Shown: in pieces, positions 15,042-23,470 of the stretch
Position numbering within the stretch: position 1 is the first letter of the stretch
Layout: each line of letters starts with the position of its first letter
NCBI GenBank assembly: GCA_963814985.1
Contig: CAWFFV010000053.1
Coordinates: forward strand, 1 to 64,000
Origin: CAWFFV01 sp963814985
GTDB taxonomy: Bacteria; Chloroflexota; Ktedonobacteria; Ktedonobacterales; Ktedonobacteraceae
Length of the DNA stretch: 64,000 nt
Reading direction: 5' to 3'
Program-made: the position numbers and the translations under genes
The notes under the pieces: model-generated
What the model saw: the letters and a program-made list of their open reading frames with translations, nothing else
Told to the model about the DNA's origin: nothing
Databases searched by the model: none

Positions 15042-16289
15042 ATGACACTTACCGAGCCAGGCCAATGGCCCCACTATACGTACGTTATACCTCAGATCTA
15101 CACGAAGGCAAAAATACGTTTGATTGGCTTAGGGAGTTACCTACCAGCAGGAATTGTCACCAATGAATTCTTTGCTCATATTTCAACACACCTGGGTGAT
15201 CCTCGTAGTGCCAATGACCTGGAACGAGTAACCGGACTAAGTACGCGCAGCGTGCGTGCCAGCACGCTTGCACTCTGTCGCCAGATGGTAGGCGCTGATG
15301 CACCTGGTCTGATCGATGCCCCTGACGCCAATCCCAATGAATCTTTGACAGATATGGCGCTGATTGCTGTCCAGCGTGCTATTGCCAGCGCAGGAATCGA
15401 CGCCTCGCAGATTGACACGGTCATCGGTGTCTCTTCTTCCGACAATGACTGTTTTCCGACCATTGCCGGGATGGTTTCGATGCATCTAGGGCTGGGACCC
15501 GTTCGTGCCACCATGCTCAAGGGTGCCTGCGCCTGCCAAACAGAGGGATTTCAGATCTGTTGTGAAGCATTGACCGCAAAATCGGCGAAGTTAGTTTTAA
15601 TGGTCGTTGCCGAGGGACTCTTGCCCAATATCACGAACCTCTTCGACTGGAAGACAAGCTCGCTTTTTGGTGAGGGAGCTGCGGCGTACTTGATGGAATG
15701 TGGTGATGAAGACACATATGTGATCAATGGTTCCGATGCCCATCAGGCACACTCACTCTTTCATCAATCCCCATTTCGCAAAGATATTATCGATATGGCA
15801 GAGACTGATATCAAAATCCGGCAACTGTATAAGGAGGGGAGGGGAAAAGAACTCAATCAATTCCTTTCACAGGATTTGGTTGGCTATATCAAGATGAATG
15901 GAAAAGAAGTCTTTCGTGAAGCTCCCCGCGCGATGGCCGAAAGTGTCGATGCCCTCTGCCGCCATGCCGGTCTAAGCTATGATGAGTTAGCTTTCATCGT
16001 ACCACATCAGGCAAACTCGCGTATCACTCGCCGTCTTGGTGAATTGCTCATCAACGATTTTGGCTGGCCTGCCTCAACAATGGACAAACTCGTCGATAAT
16101 TTCCGCAACTGTGGCAATCTGTCTAATGCCAGTATCGCGACTGCTCTTGTCGCACAGCTACGTCAGGGTCGTTTACATGAAGGTCAATGGATAGCTCTGC
16201 CAGCGGTCGGTGGTGGCATGAACTTTGGTTGCTGGCTTCTGCGCTTCCAGGGATTAAAGCATCTGGAGGCCATGCTCAACCCTGCATAA
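15042..16289 (+). CDS. 3-oxoacyl-ACP synthase III family (FabH-like)
   Basis: This is a thiolase-fold condensing enzyme. The active-site cysteine lies in GACACQTEGF, the histidine in FIVPHQANSR and the asparagine in NCGNLSNAS, giving the Cys-His-Asn triad of the KAS III group. It would condense an acyl-CoA or acyl-ACP with malonyl-ACP. At about 415 residues it is longer than E. coli FabH (~317), with inserts around residues 75-105 and 235-275, which suggests a specialised synthase (secondary lipid or polyketide-like) rather than housekeeping FabH. The start is the ATG at 15042, preceded by GGAGG; an ATG at 15024 overlaps that site. It stands alone. Confidence 0.85.
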   Translation: MTLTEPGQWPHYTYVIPQIYTKAKIRLIGLGSYLPAGIVTNEFFAHISTHLGDPRSANDLERVTGLSTRSVRASTLALCRQMVGADAPGLIDAPDANPNESLTDMALIAVQRAIASAGIDASQIDTVIGVSSSDNDCFPTIAGMVSMHLGLGPVRATMLKGACACQTEGFQICCEALTAKSAKLVLMVVAEGLLPNITNLFDWKTSSLFGEGAAAYLMECGDEDTYVINGSDAHQAHSLFHQSPFRKDIIDMAETDIKIRQLYKEGRGKELNQFLSQDLVGYIKMNGKEVFREAPRAMAESVDALCRHAGLSYDELAFIVPHQANSRITRRLGELLINDFGWPASTMDKLVDNFRNCGNLSNASIATALVAQLRQGRLHEGQWIALPAVGGGMNFGCWLLRFQGLKHLEAMLNPA

Positions 16290-16321
16290 TCTCCAATTTG
16301 CTTGAAGCATGAGTCATTGCG

Positions 16322-16474
16322 GTAACTATTCAGGCACCCTCGCCACCTGTGGTGGCTCGCTCTTGTTTTATGCTGGTTGTGGTGTTTGCGCCGCAAACAC
16401 CACAACCAGCATAAAACAACCTGCGAAGCGCCGAAGGCGCTGAGGAATCAGGGAAAGGGAACCTGAAGAGTTAC
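16322..16474. repeat. Family A palindromic repeat with 26-bp perfect arms
   Basis: Complete copy: GTAACTATTCAGG at the left, CCACCTGTGGTGG, perfect arms 16365-16390 and 16392-16417 centred on TTTGCG-C-CGCAAA, then GCGCCGAAGGCGC and CCTGAAGAGTTAC at the right. Confidence 0.88.
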
Positions 16475-16511
16475 GTCATTATGAATTTTTGAAACAAAAG
16501 TTCATAATGAC
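16475..16511. repeat. Small inverted repeat GTCATTATGAA/TTCATAATGAC
   Basis: The 11-bp arms are separated by a short TTTTTGAAACAAAAG core. It resembles a miniature of family B and lies between two converging genes, where it may help terminate both. Confidence 0.6.
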
Positions 16512-16517
16512 TCATAC

Positions 16518-17405
16518 CTATTCTAATCCCCGCTCGTAGGTATAAAATACGCTTCCGTCCCATTCATACCCGACTCCGGTGAAAGCATCGCGTAGCAGTA
16601 CAAGGTCAGGCACATAAGCTCGCACTGCCTCGATACCTAATTCGTAGGAACGATGGCGTAGATGGTGGGCAATTAAGCTGATTGCTTCGATGGCGGTCCC
16701 ATCAATATAGCCAATGGAGAGACATCTTTCCTCCATTTCTCCCCGTAGTTCTGCAATTGCCAATCCGTCTAAGCGGTTCCAGCGCCGTAAGAGGTAGACA
16801 TTCTCAGCTACTATTTTCGCCTCCAGGAGTTCGGCAGTGATAGGATAGCCGATGAAGCTCACATAATACAGACCACCAACGGCTGGGAAGACATTGGAGG
16901 CATTGAGATAATCAATGATTTCATCCAGGTCGGCGAGTGTTGCCAGTTGTGTTTGCTCTTGTACATAACCTCGATCAGACGCAGCATCCAAAGATGGAGC
17001 AGTAAAAAATGCAAAACCTCCCACCCGACGCATATGGGCTTGTTCAACAATTTGTATGGACCGGGTATTGGTAAATTCGGTAGTGAGACGGGCATATGTT
17101 GCCCCACGCCTCATTGCTTCGAGCATCACGGCCTGGTTCAGTTCTCTGGCTAAACCCTGTTGGCGATACTGCGGGTCAATGCGCATCCCCTCTAACCAGG
17201 CATCCGTTCTGGTTAGCATGCTCATGTGAACCATACCAACAGGTTGCCCATCAATAGTGGCAACGATGAGCTGTCCTGCGGAATTCATTAACCAGTCATC
17301 CCAGACACGCTCAATATAGTCGCCCCACTCCCAGGTATTAGTACAAAATGCCAGAACCGCCTCGCGATCCTCAGATCGCGCAGGTCGCACTTCTCTCTGT
17401 AGCAT
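16518..17405 (-). CDS. GNAT-family acetyltransferase
   Basis: The protein has 295 residues. Residues 1-150 carry the GNAT fold, with the acetyl-CoA pyrophosphate loop RIDPQYRQQGLARELNQ and the following helix (VMLEAMRRGATYARL). The C-terminal half (about 150-295) is a second, diverged GNAT-like or lid domain without an obvious CoA motif. The substrate is unknown. GGGAGGGTAAG lies 7-8 bases before the ATG. It is a single gene, converging on the FabH-like gene with repeats between them. Confidence 0.82.
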   Translation of the reverse strand: MLQREVRPARSEDREAVLAFCTNTWEWGDYIERVWDDWLMNSAGQLIVATIDGQPVGMVHMSMLTRTDAWLEGMRIDPQYRQQGLARELNQAVMLEAMRRGATYARLTTEFTNTRSIQIVEQAHMRRVGGFAFFTAPSLDAASDRGYVQEQTQLATLADLDEIIDYLNASNVFPAVGGLYYVSFIGYPITAELLEAKIVAENVYLLRRWNRLDGLAIAELRGEMEERCLSIGYIDGTAIEAISLIAHHLRHRSYELGIEAVRAYVPDLVLLRDAFTGVGYEWDGSVFYTYERGLE

Positions 17406-17496
17406 AACAAACTTACCCTCCCTTTCCTATTATCAATATAGCGGGAAATCAGGGAAGTCGTCAATATGATATCTCAAGAACAAGTGTCTAAGGCAC

Positions 17497-17573
17497 TTCG
17501 CAGTTGTTTTAGTCAGCGATGTGGCAGATTTGCGACGCAAATCTGCCACATCGCTGACTAAAACAACTGCGAA
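17497..17573. repeat. Family A central hairpin, 38-bp perfect arms
   Basis: Perfect complementary arms 17497-17534 and 17536-17573 meet at ATTTGCG-A-CGCAAAT. The outer GTAACT/AGTTAC flanks are missing. It lies 8 bases past the stop of the leftward coiled-coil gene and is likely to act as its terminator. Confidence 0.85.
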
Positions 17574-17581
17574 ATACTCCA

Positions 17582-18007
17582 TCACTTTTTCGGCTGGTTG
17601 CGACGCTTCTTCTGCGGTAGAGGAGTGTTCTCACTACTTTCGGCGGAAGGCTGGTCGCTCACTACAGTTGTCGCAGTTGTATCCTGTTGGGCTGTATGGG
17701 TTGGTACTTCTGGCGTTTCAAGTTGCTCTAGCGACTGGTCAGAATTAAGGGCAAAATGACCATCTGACGATTTCTGGTGAGGAGTACGCAACGCCGCGAG
17801 CTTCTGTTCAAGTTTGCGTAAATATACATTACTGGCTTCAAAGTTTGATCGTGCTTTAGTTACCTTCTGTTCGGCCTTCTGCACATCTTTTTTAGCCTGC
17901 TCCGCTTTGAGCATCATTCTTGCTTCAAGTCTGGCCTGTTTCTTGCGTTGTTTTTTCGTTTCCACTGGTGTTGAGGTGATCATCTCTTCAGTAGATGGGT
18001 TAGCCAT
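17582..18007 (-). CDS. Coiled-coil protein, unknown
   Basis: The 141-residue protein has a highly charged, predicted coiled-coil centre (residues 18-72: KKQRKKQARLEARMMLK... KAEQKVTKARSNFEASNVYL). A Ser/Thr/Gln-rich tail follows, ending in basic PQKKRRNQPKK. There are no enzymatic motifs. Ribosome site AAGGAG is 6 bases before the ATG. Basic tails of this kind often bind nucleic acid, but no family is recognised. Confidence 0.6.
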   Translation of the reverse strand: MANPSTEEMITSTPVETKKQRKKQARLEARMMLKAEQAKKDVQKAEQKVTKARSNFEASNVYLRKLEQKLAALRTPHQKSSDGHFALNSDQSLEQLETPEVPTHTAQQDTTATTVVSDQPSAESSENTPLPQKKRRNQPKK

Positions 18008-18206
18008 GATTGCTCCTTAGCATAGTTGTGACTATGCCAACACTCACTGATATGTCACTAACTCAAAAGGATAGGTTTACAGTACCAACACGCATAATCA
18101 ACGGTTTCCGTCTCACATGGGGTTGTGGCTAGTATACGACAAATTTGCTACGCCCGACGCTACATTACCCATATGGGTGGGTTGTAATTCCGGTAGGAGT
18201 ACGATT

Positions 18207-18362
18207 GTAACTACTCAGGTCCCCTCACCACCTGTGGTGGCTCGCTCTCGTTTTATGTGGGTTTTGTCACCTGTGGTGGAGGTTGCACGCAATCTCCACC
18301 ACAGGTGACAAAACCCACATAAAATGGCCTGTGAAGCGCCTAAGGCGCTGAGGAATCAGGAA
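18207..18362. repeat. Family A palindromic repeat with 31-bp arms
   Basis: Complete copy. Arms 18251-18281 and 18294-18324 (TTTTATGTGGGTTTTGTCAC...) close on GTTGC-AC-GCAAT. The arm sequence closely matches the copies at 52033 and 29077 but not those at 10181, 16365 and 17497. The ends are GTAACTACTCAGG and AGGCGCTGAGGAATCAGG. Confidence 0.85.
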
Positions 18363-18456
18363 ATAGTTCCTCATCAATATTGCGATGAGAAACAGGGTTG
18401 TGATAGACTCAAGCGACAGGCTTGTGAACCCTGGAAAGAGGAGCCATGATAGAACG

Positions 18457-18936
18457 ATGGAATTGAACGACAACACTGATTACCAGCGCTGTTTCGGATG
18501 TGGCCCACGTAACCCCTATGGGCTACAAATGATCTTTCGACTCGAAAATAACATGATCGTCTCCGATTTTATGCCACGTGAGGAACATCAAGGGTTTCCG
18601 GGTGTGATTCATGGAGGAATTATTGCAACTATACTTGATGAGGCACTGAACCGTACATCGAGGCTGAGCGGTCAGCCCATGTGGACGATGACGGGCCGTC
18701 TAGAGGTACGCTATCGGCAGAACGTGCCTTACGGAGCAATGCTGCGTGTACGGGCCTCGCTTACTTCACAGCGCGATCGCATGGTGCAGGCTACTGGCAT
18801 GCTGACACTCGCTGATGATGAGAGCACAATACTGGCAGAGGGAAAAGGTACGTTTATTGCGCCCTCACCTGAGACACTGGAGAAGGTCATGAAAGACTAT
18901 CCAGGAATGCAAGCGTTTTTTGAGAATAATTCATAG
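18457..18936 (+). CDS. Hotdog-fold thioesterase (PaaI-like)
   Basis: The protein has about 159 residues. CFGCGPRNPYGLQ is the typical N-terminal signature of this thioesterase subgroup, and the catalytic loop VIHGGIIATILDEAL carries the HGG motif of 4HBT domains. It probably hydrolyses acyl-CoA thioesters. The start is ATG 18457. The best ribosome site (AGAGGAG) instead serves an ATG at 18446 that opens a 6-codon frame ending TGA at 18464-18466, overlapping the true start. This looks like a leader peptide coupled to the thioesterase. Confidence 0.8.
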   Translation: MELNDNTDYQRCFGCGPRNPYGLQMIFRLENNMIVSDFMPREEHQGFPGVIHGGIIATILDEALNRTSRLSGQPMWTMTGRLEVRYRQNVPYGAMLRVRASLTSQRDRMVQATGMLTLADDESTILAEGKGTFIAPSPETLEKVMKDYPGMQAFFENNS

Positions 18937-18970
18937 CGGGCTTATAGACGGCAAGCTTGTGAACCATTGC

Positions 18971-19228
18971 TCTACTACTCTGGGAACATGGCCCCGAAAG
19001 GGGTAGGGACCCGCTTCAGCGCGTCTAGCGATTCATCGCGCATATACCGTTCCTGATCTTCAAAATTGTTGAGGCTCAAGAAAACACTTCCATCAGGTGG
19101 AGAGTCCTCCGCTTTTTTCAAGAGATATGCGCGATGAATCGCTAGACGCCGTGAACGTGGTCCCTACCTCTTTCGGGGTCCACTTCCTCTTCCTATGAAC
19201 TCAATGACGTTTGACAGGGTACTATACA
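18971..19228. repeat. Family C long-hairpin element, copy 2 (inverted)
   Basis: This is the reverse complement of 2870-3156, with over 85% identity by eye across the core (GATTCATCGCGCATAT, AGTCCTCCGCTTTTTTCAAG, GCCCCGAAAGGGGTAGGGAC). The end at 19208-19228 keeps the terminal motif (GTTTGACAGGGTACTAT); the other end is diverged. It provides the stop codon region of the neighbouring decayed membrane gene. Confidence 0.8.
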
Positions 19229-19852
19229 TGCAAAAAGAGCACAACAAAAAACGCGATGGTCAGCGCTGAATGAAGAGTACGTACTGGTTTTGGCATAGGC
19301 CGCCTGCGCCAGGAGGACTCGATCCAGAGCCACATGCCCAGAATCACCATAAGAGCCAGGATGCCTATCGCAATAAAACCTGTAATCTCCTCAAAGGCCC
19401 CGATTCTGGACAGAGTAGGTAAAAAGAAAACCATGTGTCCAATAGCGCCTGACACGACAATCCAACCAAAAAATTGATGGTGCTTGCGCAGAAACATCAG
19501 CGTGTTCTTTGAAGCCTGGACCAGCCATTTGCGTGGCCTGCCGCTTAACCTGTACATACCAATGGCGCATTATCCACTGGCTGGCCGCATAGACCGCGAT
19601 AAAGAATGAGATATTTCCAACCAGATTGCCACTCCGACCAAACCATCCAGGAGCCAGCCCCGGTATGATAATAATCAGACAAACAGTCACGCCGAGTGCA
19701 ATAAGAAAGCTCCCAAGAATCCAGGTGACCCAGTTTGCAGAGATACGCAGGGCACGCAATATGTTATAGCCTCCCAGTAGAAAACCAAAATCCAGACCAC
19801 AAAGGATCAGCCGAAGTATTGATCTCACAAATATTGCTTCAACAAGTTGCAT
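19222..19852 (-). pseudogene. Multi-helix membrane protein, frameshifted and truncated
   Basis: Two frames join into one protein. The first runs from ATG 19852 (GAGGAAG upstream) with helices around GFLLGGYNILRALR and LGSFLIALGVTVCLIIIIPG. The second, after a frame break near 19557 (removing one base after MRHW restores it), holds FLRKHHQFFGWIVVSGAIGH and EEITGFIAIGILALMVILG and ends LFLHV. Histidines in helices recall DUF4405/cytochrome b-type membrane proteins, but this is weak. The stop codon lies in the end of a family C element, so the C-terminus may have been lost by that insertion. Likely a dead gene. Confidence 0.6.
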
Positions 19853-19944
19853 ATATTCTTCCTCATTTACAATTATTTTATCTTTCCATTCTCTACGATC
19901 CACACAAAGCACAGGTTGTACACAGTCACAAGAGGACCTTTGCT

Positions 19945-19982
19945 CTACCCACCTGTATTCTTCTCTACCCATGTGCTAAAGA
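19945..19982 (+). repeat. 38-bp direct repeat, copy 1
   Basis: CTACCCACCTGTATTCTTCT, continuing CTACCCATGTGCTAAAGA, recurs at 21108-21145 with one mismatch. The pair flanks the NlpC/P60 gene. Confidence 0.8.
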
Positions 19983-20014
19983 AACGCAACCATTCAAAAG
20001 TCCTCTTTTCCAGA

Positions 20015-20140
20015 ATTCCTCGGCGTCTTCGACGCTTCGTAGGTTTTGTTGGCTGTGGCAGGGTTTGCGGCGCAAACCCTGCCACAGCCAACAAAACGGG
20101 GGCAAGCCACCGCAGGTGGTGGGAAGACCTGGAGAGTTAC
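20015..20140. repeat. Family A palindromic repeat, inverted copy
   Basis: Read on the minus strand it has the usual order, ending AGTTAC at 20136-20140. The perfect 27-bp arms 20043-20069 and 20071-20097 centre on TTTGCG-G-CGCAAA. Confidence 0.82.
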
Positions 20141-20314
20141 GAACAAACCGCCTTATACAGAGGAAGATTTTCGGACTTTCTGGCACGTTGCCAGGAAGAT
20201 GCCACGTCTTTGCTAACCATTTGCTCTTCTCTGCATCTCCAATTTCGGCTACCATTTACCTGTATTAACCCTCATTCATCTATATTTGTTTATAAAGAAT
20301 GAGGAAAATCTAAC

Positions 20315-20350
20315 GCTAATGGGACAAACGATATATTTTCGTTTATTAGC
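20315..20350. promoter_or_regulatory. Hairpin upstream of the NlpC/P60 gene
   Basis: GCTAAT (20315-20320) pairs with ATTAGC (20345-20350), and inner AAACGA pairs with TCGTTT around a TATATTT-type loop. A further GTTAGC/GCTAAT overlap follows. It could be an operator or a leader hairpin. NlpC/P60 genes are often under ydaO-type c-di-AMP control, but I do not see that consensus here. Confidence 0.4.
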
Positions 20351-20426
20351 AGAGTTAGCAGCTAATCACTGAGAATATATCAAATGTCCACTGCGTAAAG
20401 GATCGAAGACAGAGAAAGGATGCAAT

Positions 20427-21029
20427 ATGTTTAAGAGGAACAAACTGTTCTCGGCTCTGGTAGTTGGCCTACTCCTTCTTGTTGTCATGGGCGTTTTCCT
20501 TGGTTTCAGTGCCTTTTCCATTCATTCTGCGGGAGCAGCGGGAGTCCAACCAACTGCAACGAGCAGCCAACTTGCACGCGTAGTCGCGATCGCCAAAGCC
20601 ATTCAAAGTGGCCATGCTGAGCCTGGATGGAAGGGTGGCTTCGTCCCCTATTCCTGGGGTGGTGGTCATAGCGGCAAGCCTGGTCCTTCGCTCGGTACCT
20701 GCGTTGGCTATACAGGTTCTATTCATCCTTGTCCGGCAAATCATACAGTTGGTACAGATTGCTCTGGCTTCGTTCGTTGGGTCTACGATCTTGCCTTCAA
20801 AAAGGATGTTCTTGGTAGTGGCAGTACCAACAATCAGATCAGGCATCTCCACCGCGTCAGTGCCAGCGCTGCACGACCCGGAGATCTTGTCTTTTACGGA
20901 ACACTCTCCAATACCCATCACGTTGGCATCTACATTGGTCACGGGTTGATGATCAATGCCTTGGAAACCGGAACCCACATCCAAACGAATCACCTCTTAT
21001 CCGACCTTGTTGGCTACTTCCGCTATTAA
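20427..21029 (+). CDS. Secreted NlpC/P60 cell-wall peptidase
   Basis: An N-terminal signal peptide (LVVGLLLLVVMGVFLGF) is followed by an NlpC/P60 domain. The catalytic cysteine is in TDCSGFVRWVY, RPGDLVFY is the typical strand-turn, and the histidine is in THHVGIYIGHG. This would hydrolyse gamma-D-Glu to diamino acid bonds in peptidoglycan stem peptides. At 200 residues there is little beyond the catalytic domain; the segment before the cysteine (GKPGPSLGTCVGYTGSIHPC) holds extra cysteines. Ribosome site GAAAGGATG lies just before the ATG. It is a single gene between direct repeats, with a strong hairpin after it. Confidence 0.85.
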   Translation: MFKRNKLFSALVVGLLLLVVMGVFLGFSAFSIHSAGAAGVQPTATSSQLARVVAIAKAIQSGHAEPGWKGGFVPYSWGGGHSGKPGPSLGTCVGYTGSIHPCPANHTVGTDCSGFVRWVYDLAFKKDVLGSGSTNNQIRHLHRVSASAARPGDLVFYGTLSNTHHVGIYIGHGLMINALETGTHIQTNHLLSDLVGYFRY

Positions 21030-21041
21030 TAGTCAATCCAT

Positions 21042-21076
21042 GTGTCTGAATGCAAGTTTCGTTTGCATTCAGACAC
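21042..21076 (+). terminator. Terminator hairpin after the NlpC/P60 gene
   Basis: A perfect 14-bp stem, GTGTCTGAATGCAA at 21042-21055 and its complement at 21063-21076, closes a GTTTCGT loop 12 bases after the stop codon. The T-tract is weak. Confidence 0.65.
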
Positions 21077-21107
21077 TCCTGATAGTTTGTGCTACCAGGA
21101 CAAGGGG

Positions 21108-21145
21108 CTACCCACCTGTATTCTTCTCTACCCATGCGCTAAAGA
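21108..21145 (+). repeat. 38-bp direct repeat, copy 2
   Basis: It matches 19945-19982 with one mismatch, in the same orientation, and forms the 3' end of the ATPase gene on the opposite strand. Confidence 0.8.
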
Positions 21146-22307
21146 TTGGTGTAGTAATGCTATATATACCCGCTTTGTCATATTTTACCAGATCACGTTT
21201 CACCAACAGTTGAAGTGCCCGTCTTACTGCATGTTCATCCATATCCTTGCCTTCAAACTGGCTTACACTTGCTTCACCCAATTTCTTCAATGCCGTCAAG
21301 CAGGCTCGTTGCGGCTCATCTGTTCGCCTCCAGAGATCGCGGAAATAGTTACTCCACTCTTCCAGCACCTGCTCCACTGCTCTCTGTACATCATCGACTT
21401 CTGCATGTTCACGTTGTTCAGCATTCAAATCATCGATCAGCGAGGAACAAACCGCCTGTATCAGGAATGGGTGACAGCCCGTTGCTTTGAGAATCACCTC
21501 AACCACCCCATTGCCAAATATTTCTTCACCTGCATAAGTCACCAATTGTCGTGCATCTTCCGGTTGTAAGAAGCTGACATGCAACATGCGTACATTCACA
21601 AAATAGCTTGACCAGTTTATACCAGTGCTTATCTCCATCTCTTCAAGCGTATGGACCCCACTAAAGAGTAGCGCAAATTGAGAACGATACTGAATAGTAT
21701 GACGGAACCAGCTCAGGAGTGCTGGAAGCTGTACGCCTCCACTCCTTTGTGCATCTGCTAACTGTTCAAACTCATCAAGAGTCAATACAATGGTCCAATC
21801 CTCTTGCTCCAGGAGCTGTTCGATCTGATCAAACCACTGATTAAATATATGATAGACTGCTTCCTCGTTCTCCTTAACCGCTTCTTTGAGTTCCTCATAG
21901 CTAAGTGATTTTACTTTCAGACCTTTTGCGCTCATCACCCTCTGTATCTCTTTAGCAAGAGTTCCGAGGAAGATGGTAATGTTAGAAGCAACACCTGTTT
22001 CTTGCAGATCACAAAAGATGGGAAGATAGCGCAAGCCAAGGAGCTTAGGCAGATATCTGAGTGTACTGCTTTTCCCCATGCGCCGCTCACCATACAGCAG
22101 AAACGTTGGTCGGCCAGTCCCTTTACTAAGAGCTGCTTCAAGTTGTTGGGCAAGATCACGGCGGCCAACGAAGGTTGCATCATTAACATTGAGGACTAAT
22201 CCCGGTTTATAGGGATTGTCAATGCTCCCATTTTCTTGCCGGGCCTGCTCTAACCTGTCCTGCTCCTGTTGTGCCGTCGCTAACCATGTCTCGACCACAT
22301 TGCTCAA
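21108..22307 (-). CDS. AAA/ORC-type ATPase with C-terminal winged helix
   Basis: Walker A is GERRMGKSS (residues 73-81), preceded by the VGRRDLAQQLE motif common to STAND/archaeal-type ATPases; Walker B is VLTLDEFEQL. The C-terminus (KKLGEASVSQFEG... RALQLLVKRDLV) looks like a winged helix. ATP-dependent switching is expected; the target is unknown. The ATG overlaps the stop of the upstream membrane ORF (ATGA). The frame also continues upstream of this ATG as ENLRKIHPNVAFSDQQLNRR, which fits the end of the membrane protein better than its own last residues. The two may therefore have been one polypeptide, split by a frameshift. The last residues (VEKNTGG) lie in the 38-bp direct repeat. Confidence 0.75.
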   Translation of the reverse strand: MSNVVETWLATAQQEQDRLEQARQENGSIDNPYKPGLVLNVNDATFVGRRDLAQQLEAALSKGTGRPTFLLYGERRMGKSSTLRYLPKLLGLRYLPIFCDLQETGVASNITIFLGTLAKEIQRVMSAKGLKVKSLSYEELKEAVKENEEAVYHIFNQWFDQIEQLLEQEDWTIVLTLDEFEQLADAQRSGGVQLPALLSWFRHTIQYRSQFALLFSGVHTLEEMEISTGINWSSYFVNVRMLHVSFLQPEDARQLVTYAGEEIFGNGVVEVILKATGCHPFLIQAVCSSLIDDLNAEQREHAEVDDVQRAVEQVLEEWSNYFRDLWRRTDEPQRACLTALKKLGEASVSQFEGKDMDEHAVRRALQLLVKRDLVKYDKAGIYSITTPIFSAWVEKNTGG

Positions 22308-23470
22308 ACGACGATTGAGCTGCTGATCACTAAAAGCAACATTGGGATGAATCTTACGGAGATTTTCACTCTCATCAACTCAAGTGCCTTATAGCGCGCC
22401 AGTTGTCCCAATGGACTCAGGCTTCTTTGTGCCTCCTGGCTGACATCACGCAAGCGGGCAAAGGTGGTGCTCCATTGCGGATCGATCAGTTTGGTATCCT
22501 GGGGAAAAATCTGGTCCAGGCGTTGCACGGCTCTAGCGATATTCTGGAGACTCTTGCACCATTCAAGTTCGGTTAGAGCAATCTCTCGTGAGATGGACAG
22601 CGCAACACCCAACTGTTGGGGCCTTTCAGCAACAATAAAGGCAATCTCGTTCATTGTCTGCTCAATATTTTCTTTCGCTGCCAGATGTAAGGTGCGTTTT
22701 AGATAGGGTAGAGGCAGATAGACCCGTTCATCCCAATAGAGGGCAGATTGATGCAAGTAGGCGAATACCTCAGGTGGATTATTCTTACTGGCAAGGTAGG
22801 TCCTTACGAGAGAAAAACTGCTGATAGGATAAAGTGGCAGGCGGAAGAAAAAGAGCAAATAGCTTGCTGCAAATGCGATTCCGACTGCGATTCCGACGGT
22901 AATGCTTGTCCCAGTGAGGCCCCCAGCAATACCTCCCGCTATGCTGAAAGCAATACCTCCTGCAATACCTCCTGCAATACCTCCCGCTATGCCGAATGCA
23001 ATACCTCTCGCTATGCCGAATGTGATACCTCCCGCTATACCGAATGCAATACCTCCCGCTATGCCGAATGCGATACCGAATGCAATACCGAATGCAATAC
23101 CTCCCGCTATGCCGAATGCAATACCGAATGCAATACCGAATGCAATACCTCCCGCAATACCTCCCGCAATACCTCCCGCTATGCCGAATGCGATACCTCC
23201 CGCTATGCCGAAGATAGGAGCTAACAAGAAATTAGATATATTTGGAGACGGAAGAAGGTGAAGCAGGATAAAGATCATTTTGACTACAAGCACGAATGGA
23301 TAAGAGACCAGTAATATCGGTAGAGCTAACCTGAGCATGAGTCTGACGCGCTGGACAAGCATCTCTTTGCCAAACTCTCGGTCAAACCTGGTGGGTTGAA
23401 AAATACAGTCACGAATCCAGGAGAATGGCTCCTCTAACGCAGAGTACCATATGGCTCGAACACGCTTCAT
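22304..23470 (-). CDS. Membrane protein with ~25 GGIA/FGIA tetrapeptide repeats
   Basis: The N-terminal helix PILLVSYPFVLVVKMIFILL is followed by about 100 residues made only of GGIA/FGIA-type tetrads (bases 22913-23212). This is a very hydrophobic glycine-zipper-like region that could form several packed helices. A cytosolic helical domain follows (VFAYLHQSALYWDERVYLPL, ARAVQRLDQIFPQDT). The end (VRFIPMLLLVISSSIVV) is probably out of frame. Shifting near base 22385 would continue into the downstream ATPase as one chain. The start overlaps the preceding gene (ATGA). It is probably the membrane anchor of the ATPase; repeat number is likely to vary between strains. Confidence 0.7.
   Translation of the reverse strand: MKRVRAIWYSALEEPFSWIRDCIFQPTRFDREFGKEMLVQRVRLMLRLALPILLVSYPFVLVVKMIFILLHLLPSPNISNFLLAPIFGIAGGIAFGIAGGIAGGIAGGIAFGIAFGIAFGIAGGIAFGIAFGIAFGIAGGIAFGIAGGITFGIARGIAFGIAGGIAGGIAGGIAFSIAGGIAGGLTGTSITVGIAVGIAFAASYLLFFFRLPLYPISSFSLVRTYLASKNNPPEVFAYLHQSALYWDERVYLPLPYLKRTLHLAAKENIEQTMNEIAFIVAERPQQLGVALSISREIALTELEWCKSLQNIARAVQRLDQIFPQDTKLIDPQWSTTFARLRDVSQEAQRSLSPLGQLARYKALELMRVKISVRFIPMLLLVISSSIVV
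22913..23212. repeat. 12-bp coding tandem repeat
   Basis: About 25 units of the type AATACCTCCCGC / TATGCCGAATGC (plus strand) encode the FGIA/GGIA tetrads on the minus strand. Units are shuffled rather than identical, as expected from repeated slippage and recombination. Confidence 0.9.

Noticed and set aside
20300..20426. Possible ydaO (c-di-AMP) riboswitch before the NlpC/P60 gene
   Set aside because: The family is often so regulated, but the conserved ydaO core elements are not seen; only a simple hairpin is present.
22902..23261. Rightward frames rich in Pro-Ala-Ile across the GGIA repeat
   Set aside because: Antisense translation of the 12-bp coding repeat of the leftward membrane gene.
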